Positions 8,331 to 16,843 of a DNA stretch of 38,194 nucleotides are shown in pieces (position 1 is the first letter of the stretch; the number at the start of each line of letters is the position of its first letter). The translations under genes and the position numbers were made by a program. The DNA is from an uncultured Lachnospiraceae bacterium (lineage in GTDB: Bacteria; Bacillota; Clostridia; Lachnospirales; Lachnospiraceae). Under the pieces are notes generated by a model that saw nothing but the letters and a program-made list of their open reading frames with translations, ran no database searches and was not told the origin of the DNA. The stretch is taken from contig CAJTLX010000030.1 of the NCBI GenBank assembly GCA_910577165.1, positions 1 through 38,194 of the forward strand. Direction: 5' to 3'.

Positions 8331-9386
8331 ATGGAGGGTAACAAAGGAAATGAGGGCAAGCCGGTCACGATCTATGATATCGCGAAGGAAGCGAATGTAT
8401 CGGCGGCTACCGTTTCGCGCGTGCTTACAAACAGTACAAATGTGCGAAGTGATAAAAAAGAGCGGATCTTGACGCTTATGGAAAAATATAATTACAGACC
8501 GAATGCGATGGCGCGCGGTTTGGTGGATACGAGGAGCAAGACCATCGGGATCATGGTGGCGGATATCCGCAACCCTTTCTATTCCGAGGCTTTTGTCGCG
8601 TGTGAGGCCGCGGCGCGCAATTATGGCTACACGGTACTTTTGTGCAATTCTTACTGCGATAAAGAGCAAGAGAAAATACTCCTTGAAAAGCTGGCGGAAA
8701 AGCGTGTGGACGCAGTGATTCAGATGGGCGGGAGGGCGGATGAAAACTGTACGAACAGGGAGTATGCGGAGTATGTCAACCGCATGATACAGAATATTCC
8801 AATGTTGGTGACGGGGAAGTTAGATGGGACGGATTGTTATCGAGTACAGATTGATGCAGCACAGTCGATGGGGATGGTGATGGATTATCTGACCGGACTC
8901 GGACATAAAAAGATTGCGTTTCTTGGCGGACTTTCCAGCGATATGGCGAGCGCGCAAAAAGAGGCGGTATATAGGAAAAAACTCGATGAACTAGGGATTG
9001 TGCTGCCGCTTACGCTCTACCGGAGAGAAGGTAACTATGATTATCAGACCGGATACGGTGCGATGAATGCGATCTTTGAGGCAGATGAATGCCCGACAGC
9101 GGTGATCGCGATCAATGAGACTACAGCGAGCGGTGTGATGGCGAGTGTACGGGAACATGGATTTACAATTCCCGACGATATCTCATTAGTTAGCTATGAT
9201 AATACATTTATGACAGAAGTGATTATGCCGAGACTGACCAGTGTGGACTATGATTACAAGGAATTTGGCGAGAGGTTAATTCGCACAGTGATGGCGGCGA
9301 TTGAGGGCAAGGAGGTTCCAAAGATCCAGTATATCAGGACAAGGCTGGTTGTGAGGGAAACGACGGGAAGAGTAAGAGAAGAATAA
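8331..9386 (+). CDS. LacI/GalR-family transcriptional regulator of the carbohydrate locus
   Basis: A 351-residue regulator with the usual family length and layout. The N-terminal helix-turn-helix reads TIYDIAKEANVSAATVSRVL and is followed by the hinge region (YRPNAMARGL). The rest is a periplasmic-binding-protein-like effector domain (KTIGIMVADIRNPFY, GHKKIAFLGG, ISLVSYDN). The ATG at 8331 has GGAGGCGGGG upstream. Four copies of a LacI-type palindrome lie around the promoters of the next two transcription units, and this is the only LacI gene in the window, so it very likely represses the GH35 and transport genes until a galactoside-type inducer is present. The inducer is inferred, not visible. 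Confidence 0.9.
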   Translation: MEGNKGNEGKPVTIYDIAKEANVSAATVSRVLTNSTNVRSDKKERILTLMEKYNYRPNAMARGLVDTRSKTIGIMVADIRNPFYSEAFVACEAAARNYGYTVLLCNSYCDKEQEKILLEKLAEKRVDAVIQMGGRADENCTNREYAEYVNRMIQNIPMLVTGKLDGTDCYRVQIDAAQSMGMVMDYLTGLGHKKIAFLGGLSSDMASAQKEAVYRKKLDELGIVLPLTLYRREGNYDYQTGYGAMNAIFEADECPTAVIAINETTASGVMASVREHGFTIPDDISLVSYDNTFMTEVIMPRLTSVDYDYKEFGERLIRTVMAAIEGKEVPKIQYIRTRLVVRETTGRVREE

Positions 9387-9401
9387 AGGAGAATGATAAG
9401 C

Positions 9402-9430
9402 TGCTGCAGAGTTTTGCAGCAACTTTTTTG
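9402..9430 (+). terminator. Terminator after the LacI-family gene
   Basis: TGCTGCA at 9402-9408 pairs with TGCAGCA at 9415-9421 and is followed by ACTTTTTTG. Confidence 0.75.
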
Positions 9431-9520
9431 TGCAAAACGATTTCGGATAGGGAAAAATATTTTATAATTTTATGCAAAATATACAAAAAAAGAACTCAAC
9501 TTTAAGCAATCCTCCAAAAT

Positions 9521-9534
9521 TGAAACCGATTGCA
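9521..9534. promoter_or_regulatory. LacI-type operator O1, upstream of the GH35 promoter
   Basis: TGAAACCGATTGCA matches the TGNAANCGNTTNCA pattern of LacI/GalR (and cre) sites. It ends nine bases before the -35 element. Confidence 0.72.
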
Positions 9535-9543
9535 GAAAAGCAG

Positions 9544-9573
9544 TTGACGATGACCCCCAAATAAGTGTAAAAT
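9544..9573 (+). promoter_or_regulatory. Promoter of the GH35 gene
   Basis: TTGACG at 9544-9549, an 18-base spacer and TAAAAT at 9568-9573. It sits between two operator copies whose starts are 61 bases apart, an arrangement suited to repression by looping or steric block. Confidence 0.75.
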
Positions 9574-9581
9574 AAATCATA

Positions 9582-9595
9582 TGAAATCGGTTGCA
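9582..9595. promoter_or_regulatory. LacI-type operator O2, at the GH35 transcription start
   Basis: TGAAATCGGTTGCA, identical to the operator at 11558-11571. It begins eight bases after the -10 element, over the expected start of transcription. Confidence 0.78.
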
Positions 9596-9633
9596 AAAAC
9601 GGATTTCTGAAAAATATATGAAAGGGGGATGAT

Positions 9634-11388
9634 GTGTTGGGAACATTTGAGATCCGCGATAAATTTTATCTGAATGGGGAGCCATTCAAAGTGATTTCCG
9701 GGGCGATCCACTATTTTCGAACTGTGCCGCAGTACTGGAGAGATCGCCTGGAAAAACTAAAAGCGATGGGGTGCAATACGGTGGAGAGTTATATCCCGTG
9801 GAATATGCACGAGCCAAAGAAGGGGGAATTTCATTTTGACGGGATTCTTGATCTCTGTGCCTTTGTAAAGATAGCACAGGAGTTAGGACTCTTCGTGATT
9901 TTAAGACCGTCACCCTATATTTGTGCTGAGTGGGAATTCGGCGGGCTTCCGGCATGGCTTTTGGCGGAGGATGGGATGAAGCTGCGCATAAATTACGCGC
10001 CGTTCCTTACACATATCAGGGACTACTATAAAGTATTGCTCCCGATGCTCTCCCCGATGCAGATTACAAATGGTGGGCCAGTGATTTTAATGCAGGTGGA
10101 GAACGAGTACGGGTACTATGCGACGGATAAGGAGTATATGTGTGCGATGAGGGATATGATGAGGGAATTTGGCATCAATGTGCCTCTTGTAACTTCCGAC
10201 GGTCCTTACCCGGAGAGCATGAATGCAGGCAAGCTTAATGGCGCGCTGCCGACCGGAAATTTCGGATCAAAGACGGATGAGCGTTTTGCACTTTTATCGC
10301 GCTACACGGACGGGGGACCTTTAATGTGTACAGAGTTCTGGGTGGGCTGGTTTGACCACTGGGGCAATGGAGGACATATGCGCGGGAACTTGGAGGAGAG
10401 CGTAAAGGATCTTGACCGGATGCTTGAGCTTGGCAATGTCAATATCTATATGTTCGAGGGCGGCACAAATTTCGGCTTTATGAACGGATCGAATTATTAT
10501 GATGAACTGACCCCGGATGTAACTTCCTACGATTACGACGCGCTCCTGACGGAGGACGGGCAGATTACAGAGAAATACTGCCGCTACAGGGAGGTGATCG
10601 CAAAACACGCACCGGTGCCGGAAGTGCAGTTTACCACAGAGATCAAAAGACACACTTACGGGGAACTTAAACTGGAGGGAAAGGTCAGTCTTTTTTCTGT
10701 TCTCGACGATATAAGCCAGCCGGTAGAGAGTACATTTACACAGCCGATGGAAAAACTTGGACAAAGTTACGGCTATATTTTGTACCGATCGCCGCTTGAT
10801 ACCGAGGAGAGTATTGAGCGTATCCATCTCTGGAAGGCGAATGACCGCGCAAATATTTTTGTGGATGAAAGACCGTTAGCCACACTCTATGACCGGGAAC
10901 TTTTAGAGGAAAAGAAATTTTCTCCGGCAGTTAAATTTTCTCCGGGAGCGGTTCTTGATATTTTGGTGGAAAATATGGGGCGTGTCAATTTCGGACCTTA
11001 TATGGAGCAGCAGCAAAAGGGGATTGCGCACTGTGTTCAGATAAACGGACATATTCACAATCACTGGCAGCAGTACACGCTCCCACTCGATCATGTGGAA
11101 AAAATTGACTTTTCAAAGGAATACAAAGAAAATACCCCTGCATTCTATCGCTTTTCGTTTGAGGTGAGTGAGTGTTTTGATACTTTCCTTGATTTTGCTG
11201 GCTGGGGAAAGGGCTGCGCATTTATCAATGGGTTTAACCTGGGAAGATTCTGGGAGATCGGACCGCAAAAACGCCTCTATATTCCGGCCCCTCTGTTGAG
11301 AGTGGGAAAGAATGAGATTATCCTGTTTGAAACTGAGGGTAAGGCAGCAAAGAGCATTTTCCTAAAGGATGAACCGGATATCGGTTAA
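9634..11388 (+). CDS. GH35 beta-galactosidase, cytoplasmic
   Basis: A 584-residue glycoside hydrolase of family 35. The TIM-barrel start (SGAIHYFRTVPQYWRDRLEK) and GNTVESYIPW-like block (CNTVESYIPWNMHEP) are typical. The predicted acid/base is Glu158 in QVENEYG and the nucleophile is Glu234 in CTEFWVGWFDHWG. There is no signal peptide, and the length fits the compact bacterial enzymes of the BgaC type, which remove terminal beta-1,3- or other beta-linked galactose from oligosaccharides. It should act on imported oligosaccharides. The start is a GTG at 9634 after AGGGGG; a TTG directly after it is an alternative. It forms a single-gene unit between a double-operator promoter and a strong terminator. 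Linkage specificity cannot be set from sequence. Confidence 0.92.
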   Translation: MLGTFEIRDKFYLNGEPFKVISGAIHYFRTVPQYWRDRLEKLKAMGCNTVESYIPWNMHEPKKGEFHFDGILDLCAFVKIAQELGLFVILRPSPYICAEWEFGGLPAWLLAEDGMKLRINYAPFLTHIRDYYKVLLPMLSPMQITNGGPVILMQVENEYGYYATDKEYMCAMRDMMREFGINVPLVTSDGPYPESMNAGKLNGALPTGNFGSKTDERFALLSRYTDGGPLMCTEFWVGWFDHWGNGGHMRGNLEESVKDLDRMLELGNVNIYMFEGGTNFGFMNGSNYYDELTPDVTSYDYDALLTEDGQITEKYCRYREVIAKHAPVPEVQFTTEIKRHTYGELKLEGKVSLFSVLDDISQPVESTFTQPMEKLGQSYGYILYRSPLDTEESIERIHLWKANDRANIFVDERPLATLYDRELLEEKKFSPAVKFSPGAVLDILVENMGRVNFGPYMEQQQKGIAHCVQINGHIHNHWQQYTLPLDHVEKIDFSKEYKENTPAFYRFSFEVSECFDTFLDFAGWGKGCAFINGFNLGRFWEIGPQKRLYIPAPLLRVGKNEIILFETEGKAAKSIFLKDEPDIG

Positions 11389-11429
11389 AGATGCGAAGAG
11401 TTTCGGGGAAGAATACGTTTTCGTCTAAT

Positions 11430-11479
11430 AAAATGCCGCCAGGACTTATGCATATTGCATAAAAATTGGCGGTATTTTT
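11430..11479 (+). terminator. Rho-independent terminator after the GH35 gene
   Basis: AAAATGCCGCCA at 11430-11441 pairs (one G-U) with 11467-11478. A second hairpin, TTATGCA/TGCATAA, is nested inside at 11446-11462. The 3' arm ends in a T-run. Confidence 0.85.
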
Positions 11480-11497
11480 GTGCATTTTTAACGATTT

Positions 11498-11511
11498 TGT
11501 AATCGGTTGCA
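11498..11511. promoter_or_regulatory. LacI-type operator O3, upstream of the transport operon promoter
   Basis: TGTAATCGGTTGCA fits TGNAANCGNTTNCA and ends nine bases before the -35, the same distance as O1. Confidence 0.75.
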
Positions 11512-11520
11512 AAAATATCA

Positions 11521-11550
11521 TTGACATAATGTGTGCAGAATGCTTATAAT
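11521..11550 (+). promoter_or_regulatory. Promoter of the carbohydrate transport operon
   Basis: A perfect TTGACA at 11521-11526, an 18-base spacer and a perfect TATAAT at 11545-11550, enclosed by operators O3 and O4. Confidence 0.85.
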
Positions 11551-11557
11551 AAAAACA

Positions 11558-11571
11558 TGAAATCGGTTGCA
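11558..11571. promoter_or_regulatory. LacI-type operator O4, at the transport operon start
   Basis: TGAAATCGGTTGCA starts seven bases after the -10 and covers the likely transcription start. It is identical to O2. Confidence 0.8.
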
Positions 11572-11620
11572 TAAAGTAAAATTGCCGAACGGATTCGAAC
11601 AACAAAAAGGAGGAGAATAT

Positions 11621-13768
11621 ATGAAAAAAAAGAAAATTGGTGCGTTACTGATGAGTGCATGTATGGTAGCCAGCCTGACCGCGTGCGGCGGTGAGGGGGA
11701 GAAAGAGAAAGACCCGACTCCAACCCCTGCACAGGGCAGTGAGGTGACTCCTAAGCCGACCGAGGCAACAAAGCCAACTGAGGGCGCGCAGGATACCCCG
11801 GAACCAACAGATGCGGCAGATCCAACTCCGACGGAAGAAGCGAGTGTACCAGCCGGCGACCCGGTTGTGATCCGTTACGGTACACACTGGGTTCAGGATC
11901 TTGACCCGAATCATGTGGATGATGTGTCGGGTGAGTACACGATGAATGAGACGCAGAGGCAGGCGGGACTTGCGGGACTTGCAGCAATCAAGGAGCAGTT
12001 AAACGTTGAGTTCGAGTTTATCCAGTACAGCGCGAACACCACGGAGGAACTGATGACCAGCGTGCTTGCGGGAAATCCGGTCTGTGACCTCGCACTGATG
12101 TGGGGCGGATCGGAAGGTGTAATTCTAGCACAGAACGTATTGCAGCAGCTTGACGATTACGCTTACATATTCGAGGATGAGGATACTTCCTGGATGTTCT
12201 ATGATAAGCTGTATGGGCACAATTATATGTTGTCCAACGTTATCCGCTACAAACAGCGTTGGCCGTTGATTTTTAATATCTCCATGCTGGAGAAGGTGGA
12301 TGCGTTAAAAGATGAAAATGGCAATCTCATCACCCCGATGGATCATTACCTGAATGGTACATGGACCTGGAGTACCTTTACGGATTATCTGACGAAGATC
12401 CAGGCATATTACGCAAACACAGCGGCACCGGACGGCTCGAAATACGATACCATTCAGGCGTATGAGACCGACCACCGCTTCGCAGGTCTTTCTGCAATGT
12501 ATTCCGCAGGCGGCGCGATCTACGGCAATGCGGGGCTTGAGCCGGATTCCGCAGCGTCCATTAAGGGGATGCAGTACATTGAAGATTTGTTTGAAAAGAA
12601 ACTTTTAGTAGATCCGGGCACATATGATGACGGCAAGGGTACACCGGAATGGTGCCGCGCAGCGGATGATTTCGGCAAGGGTGCGGCAGTATTTACGGAC
12701 TGCCCTGACTGGTGGATCGGCGGCGTAGCAAGTTCCGCAGCGGATCGCGGCGAGGTTGTCGGCATTGTTCCGTGGCCGAGAGAAGATTCGTTAAGCGTTG
12801 ATGATCCGGAGTATACACAGGCGATCACGCTCGGCGATTCCGTGGGTGTGTTAAAGGGTGTCAGCCCGGAGAAGACCGAGCTTGCATTAAAGGCTTACGC
12901 GCTTTACTGGACGACTTACTACAAGGCACTTGGCGGCGTGGATTCCGTGATGGAGTACAAGGAACAGAACGCGCTTCATGAGCTGAACGAGATGAAGATC
13001 GATGTCCTGAATGAGAAATACGGCGACAAGATTGTAGAGTGCTTCCTCGCTATCGGTGATAAGCTGGTCAACGACTACGCAGATCTGCTTGGCATCCGTG
13101 TGACCTGGGATGATATCATTGGGCAATCCCTGTATGGTCTGAACGGTATGAGTGCATACGATGTTGCGGTTAAGGCAAATATGAATCTCTTTACCAATGT
13201 AACAAGCAATGTGGAATCCATCCTTGCTTCGAATGAAGTTCACGACAACCAGCCGCCGGCAATTGACAGCAAGGAGGCAGTTTTTGCAGCGGGCACGGAT
13301 TTAGCTTCCGTGAACTGGGCAGAGTACTTTACCGCGAAGGACAGTGTGGACGGCGAACTTGATATGACAAAGGCAACCTACACAGTATCGGAAGATGTGG
13401 ATTCTGCAAAGGCAGGTTCCTACGGTGATGCAGTGAAGGCAGAAATTTCCGACGCAGCGGGCAATAAGGGCGAGAAGAAGATCAAGGTGATCATCTACAA
13501 TCCGGACAACACGACGGCACCAACCGTTACCGCAAAGGCAGAACTTCCAACCGTTAAAGTGGATACGGATACCTCCACAATCAGCTGGAAGGATTATATT
13601 GAGTCCGCAGTGGATGCAGATGGTCTTGATGTAAAAGAAACAGTTACAGCAGATCTCTCCGAGCTGGATACGACGACACCTGGAACTTACAATGTCGCTC
13701 TTACCGTTACGGACTATGCGGGCAATACGGGCAGCGTAACTGTGGCTGTAACCGTGACAGCGGAATAA
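11621..13768 (+). CDS. Solute-binding lipoprotein with C-terminal Ig-like domains
   Basis: A 715-residue extracellular sugar-binding protein for an ABC importer. The ATG at 11621 follows AAAGGAGGAG. The signal peptide ends in a lipobox (SLTAC, Cys22) and is followed by a Pro/Thr/Glu-rich linker to about residue 80. The central part (GNPVCDLALMWGGSEGV and later blocks) is a family 1-type binding domain. From about residue 537 there are two tandem Ig-like repeats ending in cadherin-like DYAGNTGSVTV and DAAGNKGEKKI motifs (DUF5011/Big-type). Such domains are unusual on transport receptors and may hold the protein in the wall or on polysaccharide. It is the first gene after the double-operator promoter; a hairpin follows it, so it may be expressed above the genes downstream. 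Confidence 0.85.
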   Translation: MKKKKIGALLMSACMVASLTACGGEGEKEKDPTPTPAQGSEVTPKPTEATKPTEGAQDTPEPTDAADPTPTEEASVPAGDPVVIRYGTHWVQDLDPNHVDDVSGEYTMNETQRQAGLAGLAAIKEQLNVEFEFIQYSANTTEELMTSVLAGNPVCDLALMWGGSEGVILAQNVLQQLDDYAYIFEDEDTSWMFYDKLYGHNYMLSNVIRYKQRWPLIFNISMLEKVDALKDENGNLITPMDHYLNGTWTWSTFTDYLTKIQAYYANTAAPDGSKYDTIQAYETDHRFAGLSAMYSAGGAIYGNAGLEPDSAASIKGMQYIEDLFEKKLLVDPGTYDDGKGTPEWCRAADDFGKGAAVFTDCPDWWIGGVASSAADRGEVVGIVPWPREDSLSVDDPEYTQAITLGDSVGVLKGVSPEKTELALKAYALYWTTYYKALGGVDSVMEYKEQNALHELNEMKIDVLNEKYGDKIVECFLAIGDKLVNDYADLLGIRVTWDDIIGQSLYGLNGMSAYDVAVKANMNLFTNVTSNVESILASNEVHDNQPPAIDSKEAVFAAGTDLASVNWAEYFTAKDSVDGELDMTKATYTVSEDVDSAKAGSYGDAVKAEISDAAGNKGEKKIKVIIYNPDNTTAPTVTAKAELPTVKVDTDTSTISWKDYIESAVDADGLDVKETVTADLSELDTTTPGTYNVALTVTDYAGNTGSVTVAVTVTAE

Positions 13769-13813
13769 ATATTTCGTTTCCAGGCAGCAATTTTACCGAG
13801 TGAATGGATCATC

Positions 13814-13850
13814 AAGAAGGCAGGGGACCATAGTCTTCCTGCCTTCTTTC
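13814..13850 (+). terminator. Hairpin between the two binding-protein genes, possible partial terminator
   Basis: AAGAAGGCAGG at 13814-13824 pairs perfectly with 13838-13848. Only TTTC follows, so readthrough into the long downstream operon is likely. No clear second promoter was seen before the next gene. Confidence 0.55.
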
Positions 13851-13936
13851 ACCGATAAAAGGCAAAAAATAAAAAGCAATCCACGTAATTGCGGGAAAGA
13901 ATCGCAGCAAGTCAGGTAGGAAAGGAACTATCACCC

Positions 13937-16828
13937 ATGAAAGACAGGAATAAAAAAAGGGGAATCCGTATCATTGCAGTGGTTGTGTTAATTGCACTCA
14001 TAGCAGTTGTCCTTATTGTTTCAGGGGGCGGGGAGAGCATTCATGCGACATCGGCGAACTCTGAGACAATCTACGAGTCAAGCTATGCGAACTACCTGAA
14101 AAGCAATGGGTACGATGGGACGCTCTCAAGCGAGAGCGTGGAAGTCGATTTGAGCCGTTATACGGCATCGGCAGACTGCGAGGTAAGTGTTGGCCTCGAA
14201 GGGATTATAACAGAGGATGCGGGGCAGATCACATGGGAATTTAATGTGGGAAAGACGGGATTTTATCATCTCGAACTCGGCTATATTGCGCAGCCGGGAA
14301 CGACCTCGGACATTCAGAGAAAAATTCTGATTGACGGGGAACTTCCTTATGAGGATCTGGCTCATGTCGTAATCAAGAGATGGTGGTCGGACGAGGAGAT
14401 CAAGGTAAAGAACAAAAATGAGATCCGTCCGGGTGCCTACGAGATATACCACGATACAAAATGGTTTGTGGAGGATTACCACCGGCGCAACAATGAGCCG
14501 CTTCTGTTTTTCCTTACGGAGGGAAAACATACGATTACTTTTGAAGTGACGAAAGAGCCGCTTGAGTATACTTCTCTGAAATTTACGGCGGCAGAGAAAA
14601 CGCCATCCTACGCAGAAAAAATTGCGGAGTTAAAAGCACAGTATCCAGTTTATGCGGGGGAAAATATTATCTGTCAGGCGGAGCGTGCGACGGAGAATAC
14701 AAAAGCAATCTATAAAAGTTCCACTTCCATCAATATTCAGAAAAATTATTCGGATACGCTATTAGAGCCGTACCATCCATACTATATCGTATATAACACG
14801 ATCGGCGCGTCAAGCTGGAATTCACCGGGAGAATCCATTACCTGGACAGTGCAGGCACCACAGGCGGGGCTTTATGAACTGACTATAAAGGGCAGGCAGA
14901 ATTTAAATCGCGGCGTGACCAGTTATCGCAGACTCTATATTAACGGGGAAATCCCGTACAGTGAAGTCAACAGCGTCGGCTTTAACTACAGCAGCGATAT
15001 GAATATGTATACAATTACCGATGAGAGCGGAGAACCATACTTATTTTACTTAAATGCGGGGGAAAACACCATCACTTTAGAAAATGTGATGGGACCGATG
15101 GGTGGAATTATCAGCCAGGTGGAGGAAAGTCTTTCCGTATTAAATGAGAGTTACTTAGCCGTTGTCCAGTTAGTTGGCCAGGCACCGAACAAATTTATCG
15201 ACTATGAGATTGATAAGAAGATCCCAAATTTCGCAAAGAATTTAAAACAGGAGAGTGAAAATCTCTACGCGGCGATCGATGCGATTGTCGAGATCACCGG
15301 GGAAAAGGGAGAGAACACCAGTTTGCTTGAGAAGATGGCGTTGGAAGCCGAGTGGCTCTCAGAAGATCCGGAGAGTGTGATTGAGGAATTGAACCAGTTT
15401 AAAAACAATATTTCCGCAATTGGTACATGGCTTGTGAATGTTGCGGAAATGCCGCTTGAGATAGACAGTATTCTTCTCACAAAAGAAGGCGGGGAACTTC
15501 CTGCGGCGAAGCATGGATTTTTTAAGGGCGCAGCGAACAGTGTGGTAAGGTTCTTTGCTACCTTCTTCTACAGCACAAGCCAGATTACCGAGGAGGATGT
15601 GTCGGGGGACAATTCTATCAAGGTGTGGATGGCATCATTTGGGCGTGAGCAGGCGCAGATTATTCAAAACCAGATTGATGAGACGTTTACGCCAGTACAT
15701 GATATTTCCGTGAATCTTCAGTTAATTCCGGTGGATGTTGTACTTAGAGCAGCACTTGCAGGCAACGGTCCGGATGTTGTAATTGGACTTTCCCAGTCCA
15801 CCCTGCAGGATTTCGCAATGCGAAACGCGGTCTCGGAGCTTTCGTCACTTCCAGGCTACGAGGAAGTGGCGGGACGTTTTTATAAGAGTACACTTGACTC
15901 TGCAAGTTTCCAGGGCAGCGTGTACGGCATTCCGGAACAGGCGAATTTTATGATGGTATTTGCACGGACGGATATCTTAGACTCCTTAGGGCTTTCCATC
16001 CCGCAGACCTGGACGGAGTTCCTTGAAATGCTTCCAGTACTGCAAAAAAATAATTACAATGCCTACATCCCGAATGTACAGCAAAACGCGGGCTATATCA
16101 ATCTGTATTTCTCGATGGTATTCCAAAATGGCGGCGATGCCTACGGCGGAGAGGGAAAAGATTACGGTATTGAGAGTGCCCTAGACTCGGATGAAGCGAT
16201 GATCGCATTTAAGGATTTCACCGATTTTTATACCGGCTATGGTCTTGAAGTGCAGGTAGATTTCACTAATCGCTTCCGCACCGGTGAGATTCCGATCGGG
16301 ATTATCACCTACAACACGTTCAATCAGCTTGAAATTTTCGCGCCGGAAATTAAGGGACGCTGGACATTTGCTCCGATGCTTGGCACAAAGAAGGCGGACG
16401 GAACTATCGATCATAATTTTGTTGTGGATACGGTTTCCACCGTAATTATGGCGCAGAGCAAAAAGCAGGAGGCGGCGTGGGAGTTTGTCAAGTGGTGGAC
16501 GGGAACGGAAGCACAGCTTTCCTTCGCGAATTCCCTTGAGGCATTGATGGGGACGGCAGCGAGATACTCCGCCGCCGATCCGGAGGTATTAAGGCAGCTT
16601 CCATGGAGCAATGCAGAGCTTACCGCACTACTCTCCCAGTTTGAGGCGACTATTGGAATTGAGGCAGTGCCGGGCAACTATATGACAACACGTATGGTAC
16701 AGTATGCGTTTAATGATGTAGTGGCGAAAAATGCGAATCCGAGAGAGACTTTGTATTTAAATATCAAGTCCATCAACGAGGAATTGACCAGGAAGCGCGA
16801 GGAACTGCATTTGACTTATCTGAAATAG
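13937..16828 (+). CDS. Membrane-anchored solute-binding protein with N-terminal carbohydrate-binding-like domains
   Basis: A 963-residue protein about twice the length of a normal sugar-binding receptor. A hydrophobic segment at about 9-29 has no lipobox and should anchor it in the membrane. Two beta-rich modules follow, about 65-215 and 240-400; each has a W/F-rich pattern (ITWEFNVGKTGFYHLEL, ITWTVQAPQAGLYELTI) like CBM6/35-type sugar-binding modules. A helical stretch follows, then a family 1 binding domain from about 558 (IKVWMASFGREQ, GNGPDVVIGL, AAWEFVKWWTG). The start at 13937 has AGGA ten bases upstream, a weak site. It lies 15 bases before a permease pair and is likely their receptor. 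The module type is inferred from pattern, not from a profile search. Confidence 0.78.
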   Translation: MKDRNKKRGIRIIAVVVLIALIAVVLIVSGGGESIHATSANSETIYESSYANYLKSNGYDGTLSSESVEVDLSRYTASADCEVSVGLEGIITEDAGQITWEFNVGKTGFYHLELGYIAQPGTTSDIQRKILIDGELPYEDLAHVVIKRWWSDEEIKVKNKNEIRPGAYEIYHDTKWFVEDYHRRNNEPLLFFLTEGKHTITFEVTKEPLEYTSLKFTAAEKTPSYAEKIAELKAQYPVYAGENIICQAERATENTKAIYKSSTSINIQKNYSDTLLEPYHPYYIVYNTIGASSWNSPGESITWTVQAPQAGLYELTIKGRQNLNRGVTSYRRLYINGEIPYSEVNSVGFNYSSDMNMYTITDESGEPYLFYLNAGENTITLENVMGPMGGIISQVEESLSVLNESYLAVVQLVGQAPNKFIDYEIDKKIPNFAKNLKQESENLYAAIDAIVEITGEKGENTSLLEKMALEAEWLSEDPESVIEELNQFKNNISAIGTWLVNVAEMPLEIDSILLTKEGGELPAAKHGFFKGAANSVVRFFATFFYSTSQITEEDVSGDNSIKVWMASFGREQAQIIQNQIDETFTPVHDISVNLQLIPVDVVLRAALAGNGPDVVIGLSQSTLQDFAMRNAVSELSSLPGYEEVAGRFYKSTLDSASFQGSVYGIPEQANFMMVFARTDILDSLGLSIPQTWTEFLEMLPVLQKNNYNAYIPNVQQNAGYINLYFSMVFQNGGDAYGGEGKDYGIESALDSDEAMIAFKDFTDFYTGYGLEVQVDFTNRFRTGEIPIGIITYNTFNQLEIFAPEIKGRWTFAPMLGTKKADGTIDHNFVVDTVSTVIMAQSKKQEAAWEFVKWWTGTEAQLSFANSLEALMGTAARYSAADPEVLRQLPWSNAELTALLSQFEATIGIEAVPGNYMTTRMVQYAFNDVVAKNANPRETLYLNIKSINEELTRKREELHLTYLK

Positions 16829-16843
16829 GAAGGAGGGATAACT

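Noticed and set aside
10321..10827. 168-codon open frame antisense to the GH35 gene
   Set aside because: It is a shadow frame of a well-supported glycosidase, without recognisable features of its own.
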